A DNA stretch of 30,469 bases from a virus: positions 1 to 30,469 of IMG/VR virus record IMGVR_UViG_3300042889_000113; one strand, written 5' to 3'. Positions within the stretch are counted from its first letter, which is position 1. Each line of letters starts with the position of its first letter. Shown one piece after another: positions 1-10,400 of the stretch. Under the pieces are notes generated by a model, which did not search any database, had not been told where the DNA came from, and was given only the letters and a program-made list of their open reading frames with translations. The position numbers were made by a program, and so were the translations under genes.

Positions 1-2
1 AC

Positions 3-161
3 GACTTCATAGAGGAGCATGGTGCATTTGGCCTGTTAGAGAAGAGACTTCATCAAACAAACATGAAGGAGTTTTTATCTGAGAATCCCACAGTTCTTCC
101 ACTTGGCCTCAATGTGGAGAATGCTTATACCGTGGTTGTTAGACGTTCTAAGGAAAAATGA
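3..161 (+). CDS. C-terminal end of an unknown phage protein (5' truncated by window)
   Basis: An open frame enters from the left edge and runs to a TGA at 159-161, giving about 52 residues. The visible part has an acidic start (DFIEEHGAFGLLEKR) and ends VVVRRSKEK. The stop is one base before the ATG of the next gene (163), so the two are almost certainly co-transcribed and probably translationally coupled. I do not recognise the family. Its position just before a putative ssDNA-binding protein and a primase-helicase suggests a role in replication or recombination, but that is context only. No start codon is visible, so full length is unknown. Confidence 0.6.
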   Translation, partial: DFIEEHGAFGLLEKRLHQTNMKEFLSENPTVLPLGLNVENAYTVVVRRSKEK

Positions 162-162
162 A

Positions 163-1047
163 ATGAGTGATCTCACTATTCTCAACCAAGACCTCCCCGA
201 CTTTCTGCAAACTGCAGGGGTTAGTGAGCTTACAAAACAACTCGCCGGTAAGTCTGGCGTTAAGCGCATCGTGCCTAAAAACGGAATCTTCCGTAAGACG
301 GTCGGCGGTGAAGAGATGGGCAAAGTCAAGGGCAACCTGAATGCCATCATCGTTAATGCGTCCCCTGCTGTGGGTCGTATCTTCTATGCAAAAGCATGGA
401 GCCCTGATGCTGAGCCGACTGCGCCCGACTGTTTCTCTAATGATGGTCGTACGCCCGATGAAGGTTCATCAAATAAACAAGCTGAGCGTTGCGATAACTG
501 CACCCAAAACACCAAAGGTTCAGGTATGGGCAACTCAAAGGCTTGCCGTTACTCACGTCGCATTGCGCTCGTGTTGGAAGAAGACTTCGGTACTTCACTC
601 GAAGGCGAAGTGTATCAAATGAACTTGGCATCCAAGTCGTTGTTTGGTGACGGACAAGGCGACAACTCGCACACATTTGAGAACTACTCTAAGTACTTAG
701 CCAACAACGGCAAGAGCTTGGACTACGTTATTACGCAGATCAGCTTTAATGAAGAGAACGATAACCAGTCAGTGTTGTTCACACCAACACGCTTCATCAA
801 ACAACCTGAGTATGCTGTGACTAGCGAAGTAGCTAAGAAGCCTGACGTGCTGAAGATGGTCGTTATGACACCATACCAAGCAGACATGGCGGGTAAGCAA
901 GCCAAGTTAGAAGCACCAAAAGCCGCCGCGCCTAAAGCTGAGTCTCCTATTGAGGAACCCACTAAGCGTGAAAAGAAAGCCGACCCTAAACCCACAACCA
1001 AGAAAGACCTTGACTCTGTGGTGAAGGCTTGGAGCGACGAGGAGTAA
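163..1047 (+). CDS. Putative phage ssDNA-binding protein with Cys cluster and acidic tail
   Basis: This 294-residue protein starts at the ATG at 163, preceded by AAGGAA. An in-frame ATG at 103 lies inside the upstream gene and has no comparable site. Residues 30-220 look globular and contain C90, C110, C113 and C128, a C-x19-C-x2-C-x14-C spacing that could bind one zinc. Residues 240-280 are a low-complexity Ala/Pro/Lys/Glu linker. The protein ends in an acidic amphipathic tail (DLDSVVKAWSDEE). A core, flexible linker and acidic tail is the layout of phage ssDNA-binding proteins such as T7 gp2.5 and T4 gp32, where the tail recruits replication partners. The primase-helicase two genes downstream fits. 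I cannot confirm an OB fold by eye, so the function is inferred. Confidence 0.55.
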   Translation: MSDLTILNQDLPDFLQTAGVSELTKQLAGKSGVKRIVPKNGIFRKTVGGEEMGKVKGNLNAIIVNASPAVGRIFYAKAWSPDAEPTAPDCFSNDGRTPDEGSSNKQAERCDNCTQNTKGSGMGNSKACRYSRRIALVLEEDFGTSLEGEVYQMNLASKSLFGDGQGDNSHTFENYSKYLANNGKSLDYVITQISFNEENDNQSVLFTPTRFIKQPEYAVTSEVAKKPDVLKMVVMTPYQADMAGKQAKLEAPKAAAPKAESPIEEPTKREKKADPKPTTKKDLDSVVKAWSDEE

Positions 1048-1049
1048 AT

Positions 1050-1319
1050 ATGTCCTATGGTTACAGCCAACGCTTAGTTGACTCCATTAAAAACGATGAT
1101 TCTAAGTCGTTGGGTGTGGCTTTAGGAAAGTTCATACTCCGTAACAATATTCCGGTCGCCGAAGTATCAGAAGCCCTAGGGGTAAGTCGAATGACGATTT
1201 ACAACTGGCTGATTAAAGATACCCACCCCGCAAAAGAAAACGGCGTTCGGATTATTGGATGGATGAGAGCCTACAAAAAAGCCCAAAGAAACACAAAAGA
1301 AAAAAATGTCCCACTTTGA
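1050..1319 (+). CDS. Small helix-turn-helix DNA-binding protein
   Basis: This 89-residue protein starts at the ATG at 1050, with GACGAGGAG just upstream. An in-frame ATG at 1029 is inside the preceding gene and is less likely. Residues 34-54 (IPVAEVSEALGVSRMTIYNWL) read as a classic helix-turn-helix: V-A-E-V-S-x-A-L-G-V-S-x-x-T-I-Y-N-W has the turn glycine and recognition-helix pattern of phage repressors and terminase-small-subunit-like HTHs. The C-terminus is Lys/Arg rich. It overlaps the next gene by 14 bases. A role in replication initiation, such as origin or site recognition for the primase, or in transcriptional control of this arm is plausible. The sequence does not decide between them. 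Confidence 0.7.
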   Translation: MSYGYSQRLVDSIKNDDSKSLGVALGKFILRNNIPVAEVSEALGVSRMTIYNWLIKDTHPAKENGVRIIGWMRAYKKAQRNTKEKNVPL

Positions 1320-4158
1320 TCTACTTGATACAGTACTGCCACCGGAAGGGCGCTACTGTGTGATGGGGATTGGTAAGTATCCTGACCAAAATTTTGTAGA
1401 TACTAAGGAAGAGGTTGAAGAGCTAGCGCAGCAGTTTGTTTCACGCAAGATTGACGTATTCTTTGGATGCGCCAAGTACGGCTCGTTGAACAACCGCACT
1501 CATGAAAATGCAAAATACTTCCGTGCTCTGTGGATGGACATTGACTGTGGCCCAACCAAAGGTGTACCCGATAAAAAAGGCATTATCAAGGGCTATCTCG
1601 ATCAGCAAACCGGACTCGATGAGTTCAAGAAGTTCTGCATTGCGGTCGGCTTACCAAGGCCAATACTAGTAAGTTCCGGTTACGGCATACATGCGTACTG
1701 GCTATTAGAAGAAACAGTGTCTCGCCGAGAGTGGGAGCCACTAGCCAACAGGCTTCGTGAATTGTGCGTTGAGCAGGGATTAATTGTGGACTCCTCAGTC
1801 TTTGAGGCTTCACGTATCCTGCGCATCCCCGGCACATTCAATTTCAAGCAGGAAGAACGCAAAGAGGTAACAGTACTAAATGAACTGACGCCTCGCATGA
1901 CATACCAAGAAGTTAAAGACTTGCTTGGTGCGCCTGAACCAAAAGACGATGTACCTGACTTTATCCCGCGCTCAATGAGCCCGATGATGGAAGCGCTTAT
2001 GGGTAACAAGGTCAAGCGGTTTAAGACGATCATGATGAAGGGTGAAGGTGGGTGCGCTCAACTTAACTACTGCTTTGAAAACCAAAATGATATTGAAGAA
2101 CCACTGTGGCGCTCCGCTCTTTCTATTGCAGCTTTCTGCGTAGATGGAGACAAGGCCGCACATAAACTGTCAAACAAGCATGAGGGCTACGATGCCGTAG
2201 AAGTTGACAATAAAGTTAACAACCTACGTAGCAAAGGTGGCCCCCACCACTGCGCGACATTTGCAAAACTTAATCCGCAAGGTTGTGAGGGTTGCATCCA
2301 TAGAGGCAAAATTAAATCGCCCATCATGCTCGGTGTTGAAATTGAACAAGCCGAAGCAGAAGATAACGAATACGCCGTCGAAGATAAAGACGGTGAGGTT
2401 GAGATACAGCATATACCAGAGTACCCATTTCCGTTCTTCCGTGGCAAGAAGGGTGGTGTTTACATCCGCCCCGAAAGCGAAGACGACGAAGCCGAGCCAA
2501 AACTTGTTTATGAGCATGACCTATACGTAGTCAAGCGCATGCGCGACCCCGAGCTTGGCGAGATAGCTTTGTTTCGTTTGCACTTACCGCACGATGGTGT
2601 CCGAGAGTTCAGCATCCCTACGATGGGTATCTCGTCACCCGATGAGTTGCGCAAACAGTTGGCACACAACGGCGTTGTAGCCCACAAGTCACAGTACGAA
2701 TTGCTTGCAAGGTATGTTGTTTTCTTTATAAAAAATTTGCAATACATTAAAAAGGCAGAGACCATGAGAACTCAGTTTGGTTGGGTCGAGGGGAACAGTA
2801 AGTTCATCCTTGGCGATAGAGAGATTACAAAAGACGGGGTGTTTTATAGCCCGCCGTCAAGCGTTACGAAAGATATTGCCGGAAAGCTAATCACCAAAGG
2901 CTCTATGGAGAAGTGGAAAGAAGCGTTCAACATGTACGCTAGGCCGGGGCTTGAACCCCATGCGTTTGCCGCGCTCACGGCATTTGGCTCACCACTGTTG
3001 AAATTTACAGGTCTTGAAGGTGCGATCATTAATGTGATTCACCCTGAGTCTGGTTCAGGTAAGTCGACAGCGTTGTTTATGTGCAACAGTGTGTATGGTG
3101 AACCCAAAGGGTTGACCTCTATGTACAAGGATACGTTCAATGCAAAGATGCACCAGCTCGGCGTGATGAACAATCTGCCCAATACCATTGACGAGATTAC
3201 CAACCTGAGTGGCATGGAGTTCTCTGACTTGGCGTACAGCATCAGCCAAGGCCGAGGCAAAAACAAAATGAACGGGCAGACCAACACGTTGCGTGTTAAC
3301 AACACTAGTTGGCAGGGTATGACTTTGTGCTCGGCAAACGCCAGCTTTTATGAAAAGCTAGGTGTGGCAAAGAATACGCCCGATGGCGAGTCCATGCGTC
3401 TGCTTGAGTACAAGATTGAACCCAACGGCATCATTGATGTGCAAGAGGGTAAGCAGATGTTTGACCACCAACTACGCGAGAACTTTGGGCATGCCGGTGA
3501 AATCTATATCCAATGGGTTGTCAATAACTTGGAAGAAGCAATAGCCTTGGTGCGTAAGATTCAGGCTCGGCTTGATAAGGAAGTACAGTTTAATCAGAAG
3601 GAGCGTTTCTGGTCAGGTGTGTCAGCGTGTAACATAGCTGGTGGTTTGATTGCGTCTCAATTGGAACTGCACAACTACGACATGAAAGCTGTGTACGACT
3701 GGCTCAAAGGCATGTTAGGTGAGATGCGGTTTGAGATACAAGCACCAAACTCAACACCCGTAACAATCCTTGGTGAGTTTGTTAACGCCCACATTATTAA
3801 TGCTTTAGTTGTAAACGGTGAGGTTGATGCTCGTAGTAACCTGCAGTCCATGCCTATGCTTGAGCCCCGTGGAGAGCTGCTCATACGCTACGAGCCAGAT
3901 ACCAAAGAACTTTTTATCGCGGCCAAACAATTTAAAGACTTCTGCGTCAAACAGCAGATTAACTACAAGACTACCTTGAAAGAGTTAGGTAACGCTAAGA
4001 TTTACTTAGAGGGTGTGAACAAGCGGATGTCCAAGGGCATGAAGGTTGTATCCCCCGCAGTTCGGGTGCTGAAGTTTGACGCATCAGCCGCCGAGTTTTT
4101 ACAGATGGATGCCTTTGTAGCTACAGATGAAAATCGAGACGGTGTCGTATCAGATTGA
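1306..4158 (+). CDS. Primase (AEP/PrimPol-type)-DUF927-like helicase fusion
   Basis: This 950-residue replication protein appears to carry primer synthesis and helicase functions in one chain. The N-terminal archaeo-eukaryotic primase core shows the three family motifs: LWMDIDCG with metal ligands D78 and D80, SGYGIHAYW with H129, and ASRILRIPGT with R170. A Cys/His cluster follows (H314/H315, C316, C327, C330). The C-terminal half is a superfamily-3-like ATPase resembling DUF927: Walker A PESGSGKST at 580-588 (K586), Walker B NTIDE at 626-630, a sensor-like LCSAN at 674-678 and a candidate arginine finger at R698. The core residues look intact. The start at 1306 overlaps the HTH gene by 14 bases. 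Such fusions typically prime and unwind at a replication origin; no DNA polymerase is visible in the window. Confidence 0.85.
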   Translation: MSHFDLLDTVLPPEGRYCVMGIGKYPDQNFVDTKEEVEELAQQFVSRKIDVFFGCAKYGSLNNRTHENAKYFRALWMDIDCGPTKGVPDKKGIIKGYLDQQTGLDEFKKFCIAVGLPRPILVSSGYGIHAYWLLEETVSRREWEPLANRLRELCVEQGLIVDSSVFEASRILRIPGTFNFKQEERKEVTVLNELTPRMTYQEVKDLLGAPEPKDDVPDFIPRSMSPMMEALMGNKVKRFKTIMMKGEGGCAQLNYCFENQNDIEEPLWRSALSIAAFCVDGDKAAHKLSNKHEGYDAVEVDNKVNNLRSKGGPHHCATFAKLNPQGCEGCIHRGKIKSPIMLGVEIEQAEAEDNEYAVEDKDGEVEIQHIPEYPFPFFRGKKGGVYIRPESEDDEAEPKLVYEHDLYVVKRMRDPELGEIALFRLHLPHDGVREFSIPTMGISSPDELRKQLAHNGVVAHKSQYELLARYVVFFIKNLQYIKKAETMRTQFGWVEGNSKFILGDREITKDGVFYSPPSSVTKDIAGKLITKGSMEKWKEAFNMYARPGLEPHAFAALTAFGSPLLKFTGLEGAIINVIHPESGSGKSTALFMCNSVYGEPKGLTSMYKDTFNAKMHQLGVMNNLPNTIDEITNLSGMEFSDLAYSISQGRGKNKMNGQTNTLRVNNTSWQGMTLCSANASFYEKLGVAKNTPDGESMRLLEYKIEPNGIIDVQEGKQMFDHQLRENFGHAGEIYIQWVVNNLEEAIALVRKIQARLDKEVQFNQKERFWSGVSACNIAGGLIASQLELHNYDMKAVYDWLKGMLGEMRFEIQAPNSTPVTILGEFVNAHIINALVVNGEVDARSNLQSMPMLEPRGELLIRYEPDTKELFIAAKQFKDFCVKQQINYKTTLKELGNAKIYLEGVNKRMSKGMKVVSPAVRVLKFDASAAEFLQMDAFVATDENRDGVVSD

Positions 4159-4321
4159 TTGGTCTAAATTCCGGCGCGGTTATTCTTTCTTTGTACCCTG
4201 CATTGACGAGAAAGCCGCCCGGGAAACAATCGCAACAATCTGTAGGCGGTTAAAGATACCTGTGGTTACGAAAGTAGTTATAGAAGAAGGCATAAAAGGT
4301 TTGCGGGTGTGGCGAGTTTGA
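4127..4321 (+). CDS. Small hypothetical phage protein (64 aa)
   Basis: The ATG at 4127 lies inside the 3' end of the primase-helicase gene (32-base overlap, different frame), and the frame runs to a TGA at 4319-4321. The protein begins MKIETVSYQIDWSKF and contains RRGYSFFVPCIDEK, then an alternating hydrophobic segment and a basic end (GLRVWRV). Balanced composition with many aromatic and charged residues, plus its place as the last gene before the terminator, support real coding. I know of small phage proteins with a similar 'YSFFVPCxD' stretch but no function. There is no strong Shine-Dalgarno, so expression is probably coupled to the upstream gene. Confidence 0.6.
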   Translation: MKIETVSYQIDWSKFRRGYSFFVPCIDEKAARETIATICRRLKIPVVTKVVIEEGIKGLRVWRV

Positions 4322-4385
4322 GCTACACTAAATTCGTTAGCTACTGCAGTTGCTGACATTGATTCCTTGGTTGCTACTCCCTTTT

Positions 4386-4414
4386 ATCCCCGGCTAATCA
4401 CTGGGGATTTTTTT
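4386..4414 (+). terminator. Rho-independent terminator ending the replication operon
   Basis: ATCCCC (4386-4391) and GGGGAT (4403-4408) form a six-pair stem around an 11-base loop, followed by a run of seven T on the + strand (4408-4414). The T run is on the + strand only, so it should stop rightward transcription from the replication genes. It sits at the convergence point and covers the stop codon of the leftward giant virion gene (4398-4400), so the same bases also encode that protein's last residues. Confidence 0.75.
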
Positions 4415-7400
4415 CGGCCCTACGTTTAGCCGCCATCTCTTCGGCTCGGCGATCTAAACGGTTCTCCAGAGTATCTGTAGCCTCTTCAATGATTGGCTTA
4501 TTTTGTTTTGTAACGTTTACGCCTGCGCGAGAAGTTGCACGTTGCTCTGCTCTCTTTTTTAACGACTCGTTAATTGTGTCTCTGTTGAGTCTGTAAGACG
4601 GGTATTTGTCGTTGAACTTAGCAACCTCAGTATCAATAATATCGTCAAACTTTTCATCCCCTTCGTCAGTATCTTTGCGACGTTGGAAATCAAGCTTGTT
4701 TAACAACAAGTTGCGCTGGTTATTAATTTTTTGCTCAATACCAGATAACTTAAACGCTGGGCCTTGAGTTGACGCAAGTATGTCAGGACGGAACCCAATA
4801 GCTTGACCGATCAACTCACCTGTTCTTACATCATCTTTACCGACTAGCTCAACACCACGACCCGTTTTCATGCCCTCATCTGCATACCTATTAGCAACTA
4901 CAAGGTTACGGGCTACGGCGGGTAGCATACGATCTAACATTTTTTGGTAGTCACCCATTGCGTAGGCATCATAAGCGTCGGCAAAACCAAGTAACAGGCT
5001 TGCGGTTGGGCCACCGAAGTGATCTAACATAAAAGCAATTGCGCTTTCTCTAGAAGTTTTAGTCTCTTTACTATCCCGGCCCCACAGGTCAGCCAATCCA
5101 ATACGGGAGCCAATTGCTAGTCCGGTAAGCGCATTTAGTGGGCCTTCTTTAATAAGATCGCTTACAGGTACGCCTCCAAGCGTAATGTCACCTAGCTTTT
5201 CAGGTAGTAATACTTCAAAGAACCAAGTTGGAAAACTAATACCTTTAAGTTCTTCAGGCCAATCTTCGTCCTCACTTAGCTGACTCCAAGCCCATCCAGC
5301 AAGTCCCAGTATGGGATTAATCAAGGCCATGTTTGCCGCACCCGCAAGGAGGAAAGAAGTACCCATCATGCCAAAGAATTTAGTGGCTGCTTCTTTCTTG
5401 CCCTCTTTGTTGAGGTAAGGGAGCATATTCTTAAAGTTGGTTAACAACAGCAAAGACATCTGCAGTGGGTACGTCTTAAACTGGAACGCAATCTTACCAA
5501 TACCTTGTTGCATAAACCGTGGACGGTTTGTAACGTCGTAGTTACCAAGTGCTTCGTTAGTAGAGTCAACTGCTTTCTGGACAGCAGTGTCGTAATCAAG
5601 CCCCTGCTTTTTACCTAATCTATACGCAGCTAGGTAGACGGCCTCGCGGCTTAAACGCTCAGTGTTGTGCATCAGAGCGCCGACCATCAAGTTTGCAAGA
5701 CGCTTACCTTTACCCACGACGCCTTCAAACTGCTCGGTGGACATGCTCTTGTAGCCCCACACCAAAGAGGCATAGGTTGACTCAGATACACCACGCGAAG
5801 TCATCTCACCGATTGCCTTGCGTTCGTCGGCAGGGAGGGACTTGTTGTTTGCAATACTTGGCGCGGAGATAGAGGTTGTGCCGTCTGGGTTGGGGCGGTA
5901 AATGCTGTATTGATTAACCAACGTAGTCATCTTTGCAAGCTCAGTAGCCGCACCTGTGGCGTTGTTGTAGTTACCAGCAAGTACGGGCAGGCCAGAAATG
6001 AATACGCTAGAAGGCTGAATCAACGCCGACGCAGCAGAAGACAAGTACCAGAAGTAAGACGCTTTGTTTGCTACACCAGCAACGGATTCACTTAATGAGC
6101 CATGAGCGCCGGATAGCGCCATGTTGATACGTTTCTCAGCTTCTTGCACAAACGGAGATAACTCTTCACGTTCACCAATTGAGCCACGCGCCTCTGATAA
6201 CGCGAGGCGAAGTTGCGGTGCATACTTTAAACGTGCCAACTGAATAGATTGCTTAGAAGCAGTAGTTGCAATATTGCGCTGTAGGTCTGTGCTAAAACCA
6301 GCCCGACCTTTACGATGGGTAAACTGCCTGCGGAAAGACTGCTCAGGCATTGTGGTCAGGTAGATTTGGTATACCGCATCTTTCAAACCTTCTTTAGATT
6401 CGGGCGAGCCCATATCTTTGGCATCGATTGCCGCAAAAACTTCTTTTAGCATTGCGCTAGCGTCTTGTGATGCGGCACGTAGCTCTTTTAGGTCGTTACC
6501 TTGTACAAACTCTTTATCGGCTATTAGCTCAGCTAGGGATTTACCTCGCTCTGCCGCCATTTGTTTAGCCGCTTCGTTACGCTCTGCGCGGGTCTCAAAC
6601 AGATAAAACTGACGGCTGTTACCGGAACCAATAGCTAAGAAGAAATCACCACGGCGCACCAACGGGAAGAAAGGCTTGATTCGTGACTCGGCTTCAAACG
6701 TCTTACGCAAGACAGCCATTAAGTTTTTCTTCTCTTCAGGGGACATGCCCTGCATGTTGTTTATCTGCTCGTCTAATATGTCGGAGTACAACTCAATGAT
6801 TGACTCGTAGTAGTCCCGCAACTGCTTGTACATGCGCTGGCCGACAGAGCCGAGTGCTTTGTAGTCGGCATCAAGTTGTTTGCTACGTATACGGGTGTTG
6901 GTATCAGATGGGTCTACCTCTGCTAGCGTAGTGCCGTACACAAAATCTGCAAACTGCTTGCGGCTAAGTTTAGGATCTTCTTTAAACCCACGATTCAATG
7001 AATCAATTACCCGCTCAGCGCCAACCAAGAACTGCTGAGACATACCCAACATACGCTGCAGTTGAGTGTTAGCTTTGTTTAGCGCAGGTATACCCACATC
7101 AGCGGCCCACTTAGCCAAGAAGTCAAACGTGGGTAAGCGCACAGTAGCTTCTAGCCTTGTATATCCTAGATCGCCAGTTACGTTAGCCAAAATTTGACGC
7201 ACCGCTTTAGGGTCGCGTGCCAACTGCATTAGTTCAACATTCTTAGCCGCGTCACCTTCATTAGACAAGCGCACTTTTTCTTTTGCAATCTTTACGTCTT
7301 TAGCAAGCTGTAAGGCAGAGCGCTTTACTTTAGAGTCGGCTTCTTCGTCAAACTCGGGAGGGGTGAACTTGCCCTTTTGCTGGAGCGAAGTCCTACCCAT

Positions 7401-10400
7401 TTCAACCGCTGTCAGCCTTGTGCCAAGCATCTTGTCAGTGATGTCGACCAGATCAGAGAACGCAGTAGCATCACCCTGCTTAATACCAAACAAGTCACGG
7501 ATGCTGCTAACAAACGTAGAGAAGAGAGTTGGCTCTTTGCGCATGCCTTTTACACGCATCAAGAACTTTTGAAACGCGGGGCTAGACATGCCGTAAGCCA
7601 AGAACTCATGGGGGTTCTTAAATATTTCGTACCTATCTTCATTAGGAAGATAAGTTTTGCCGACCATGTCATTAACATCTTCGTCAAGCATGTCAAGGTA
7701 CGCCAAGTCTTTGTATTCTTGCTCAGCACGCTTCATTATGCCGTCCATCTCGCGCATAAACTTTTGAAGGCTAGCGTTTCTAAAACCTTTTAGTAGACCT
7801 GCTTCAATACGACTAGCCGTTGCTGCGTGTAGCAATTCGTGTAGCACTGTTACGTTATTTATGCCTTGTTGGTCTCCGAAGCTACTACCACGCACGTATA
7901 CAGTACGTTCTTTCTGGCCCGGCGTATAAACAAAAAGTCCACGCGCTTCTTTTAGCTCTTCAAGGATATTGGCCGGGGTTGCATCACCCTTCTCAACAAC
8001 CACAAACTTAACGCCAACCATAAAGTTACGGATGCGCTGCGCAACAAAACGCTGGAACAAGTTGCCAGTCTTAATGATTTGCGCAATTGCTTGTGAGCCG
8101 GTGGTCAGAGTGCTAAACCCCGCATCGGGCTTACCTACCTTGGCCTCAGATGAACGAAGTATTTTTGGAATATCTTTGGGGTCGACTTCATCCTCAAGCA
8201 TCTGCTTGGCACGCTCACGTACCGCTTTTGGTACGTTTTGGTCATTTGCGGCGTCGCTAATATACAACGCTGAATTCCTAGCCGCGCCATCATCCGCAGT
8301 TGAGTTGTACCTTTCAAGCGCCGACTCCAACGCATCCATCTCTTCGCGCTCATCTTTACTTAGTTCAACAGTGCCATCTTCTGCCTTTTCAGCGGCTGGT
8401 CGGCCTTTACCTTTTGAAGCAAGTGCCTTGTCAAGTTCAGCTTGGAACTTAGCAACTTTTACAGGATCGTTTTTATCTTGCGCTTTAGCCAGATTGACAG
8501 CCGCAGTTGCTTGCTTCTTGTTTGCGTACGTTGTGGCTACTTCGCCGTCTGTAACAAGATCAAACCCACCGCTAGAATTGCTTTCAACTACGTGCCTTTG
8601 CTGAACAAACTTGGGGCCTCGTTTACCCTTAGTTACTGTTCCGGCTGCTGGTGGCGCTTGTTCTTTTTGCGTTGTTTCGACGGCTTCAATGGTTTCAGTG
8701 CCAAGATCGGCTCCTTTAGTTTCAGTGGGTGGGTTGAGTCTGTTAAGTTCTTCGTCCGTTATCGTTACGGTTTTAGTATTTACTCTATCCCCGTTGTCAT
8801 CAACACCATCAGGGTGGTTACTTACATCGACTTCAAGTTTATAAAACGTTGGTTGCCCACGTTTTTCTTCTACATCAACTACTTTTGCAGGCGCTCCGGC
8901 AAAAGCTGATTGAACTACTTCCGCGCCGGGGTAAAAATACGTCCAAGGTTTACCATCCTGTGTGGTAACAAGCCTGTCCTTTGGTGTTTCTTCTACTGCG
9001 GCTGGTGCAACTACTTCTGCTGCCTGCTCAACGGGTGTTTCAGCGGGTGTTTCAACAGGTGTTAATGGAGTTTGCTGTGTTCCTTCTCCAACAATAGCTC
9101 CTGTAGCATCCTGTCCAGCAGGTACCACTCCACTTGTGACAGGCTCAGCAACTCCTCCGGTGGGGAGTTCTGTACTGGGCTGCCCAGCCACGCTAACGCT
9201 TTCTCCACTTGGAGTACTGATAAGTTCAGCAACATTTGCTGTTCCTCCTGTTTCGTTCTGCGCAAGCTCATCTGCTTGTACCTCCTCTTGAACCAATCTT
9301 TGTGCGTCTATTACTGCTTGTTGTGGATCAACACCAGCGGCAATTAAATCTTGTGTAATTTGTTCAACACGGCCTTCAGGTATTTTAATAGACGCAGTCT
9401 TAGCTTCGGCCTTTAACTCTGCATCAACTTTGCGTGTGGCAATACCCTCGGCATTTTCTGCGGGTATACCCTGCTGTATATTAAGTTCTGTAAGTGTGGC
9501 AATCCGCTCGGCGCGTACTTGTTCAGGCGTAGTTGCTGTTGTTTGCGTAGCAGGTGGAGGGGGAGGCGCTGCTTCTTTCTCGCCAAACAACTCAGAGCTT
9601 AAATCTTTGCCCTTAGTAACTTTAGTGGCGGTCTTAGCTTCTTTGCCGAATAGTTCAGAGCTTAGGTCTTTGCCTTTAGCGCCACGGTTACGCGCACCTG
9701 TAGCTACTTCAGCAAGGCCACCGGGGAGGTCTGCTAAACCTTCGACAATTATGTCTAAGGGTTTGTTCTCGCCTGTCAGTGCTTGACCGCCAGCCTCGCC
9801 AGCCATACCGGAGCCAACCTGAACACCAGCCTCTTTTGCGCCAGCCGTGATTGCCGCTTTGCGAGTTACACCAGTTCCCGCTGTTTTAAGTGCGCGAATA
9901 AACCGACCAGCAAAACCAGCCGACAACGCATCAAACGCAGCAACGGGAATGCCCCGCTTTACGCCGTACTCACGGGCTTCGGAAATAAATTTAGGGTCTT
10001 CTAAAAGCTTCTGGACAGCCGCTACGTTTGAGGTGTCTACTTTTCTTTTCTCTAACAGTTCACCAATTGCCGAGCCAAACTCAGTGGCAAATGAAGTTGC
10101 GCCAGAAGCAACTGCAAGACCGGGGGGCCCGGCGGCAATACCTGCGCCTACGATAACAGGCACAGTTTGTAAGGTAGCAACGGCAGACTCGCCAATCAGG
10201 GAAGCTAGAGCTTTCCAGTTTTTTGGCTTGATAACCTCTTTGGCTACATCACTAAAATTTCCAGTTTCGTTAACTTCTTGTAAGCGCTCCAACCCCGCAG
10301 CTACGTTGCCGGAGGGTTTAATTTGCTTCTGTCGGCGGGTTAAATCACTGATGTTCTCAGCATATTCTTTAGCGGTAATCGCCCCAGACTGAAAAGCTAG

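Noticed and set aside
7969-8909. Long + strand frames (211 and 155 codons) opposite the giant gene
   Set aside because: They are Ser/Leu/Ala-rich antisense shadows with no start-site signal, and the - strand frame has clear motifs and a Shine-Dalgarno.
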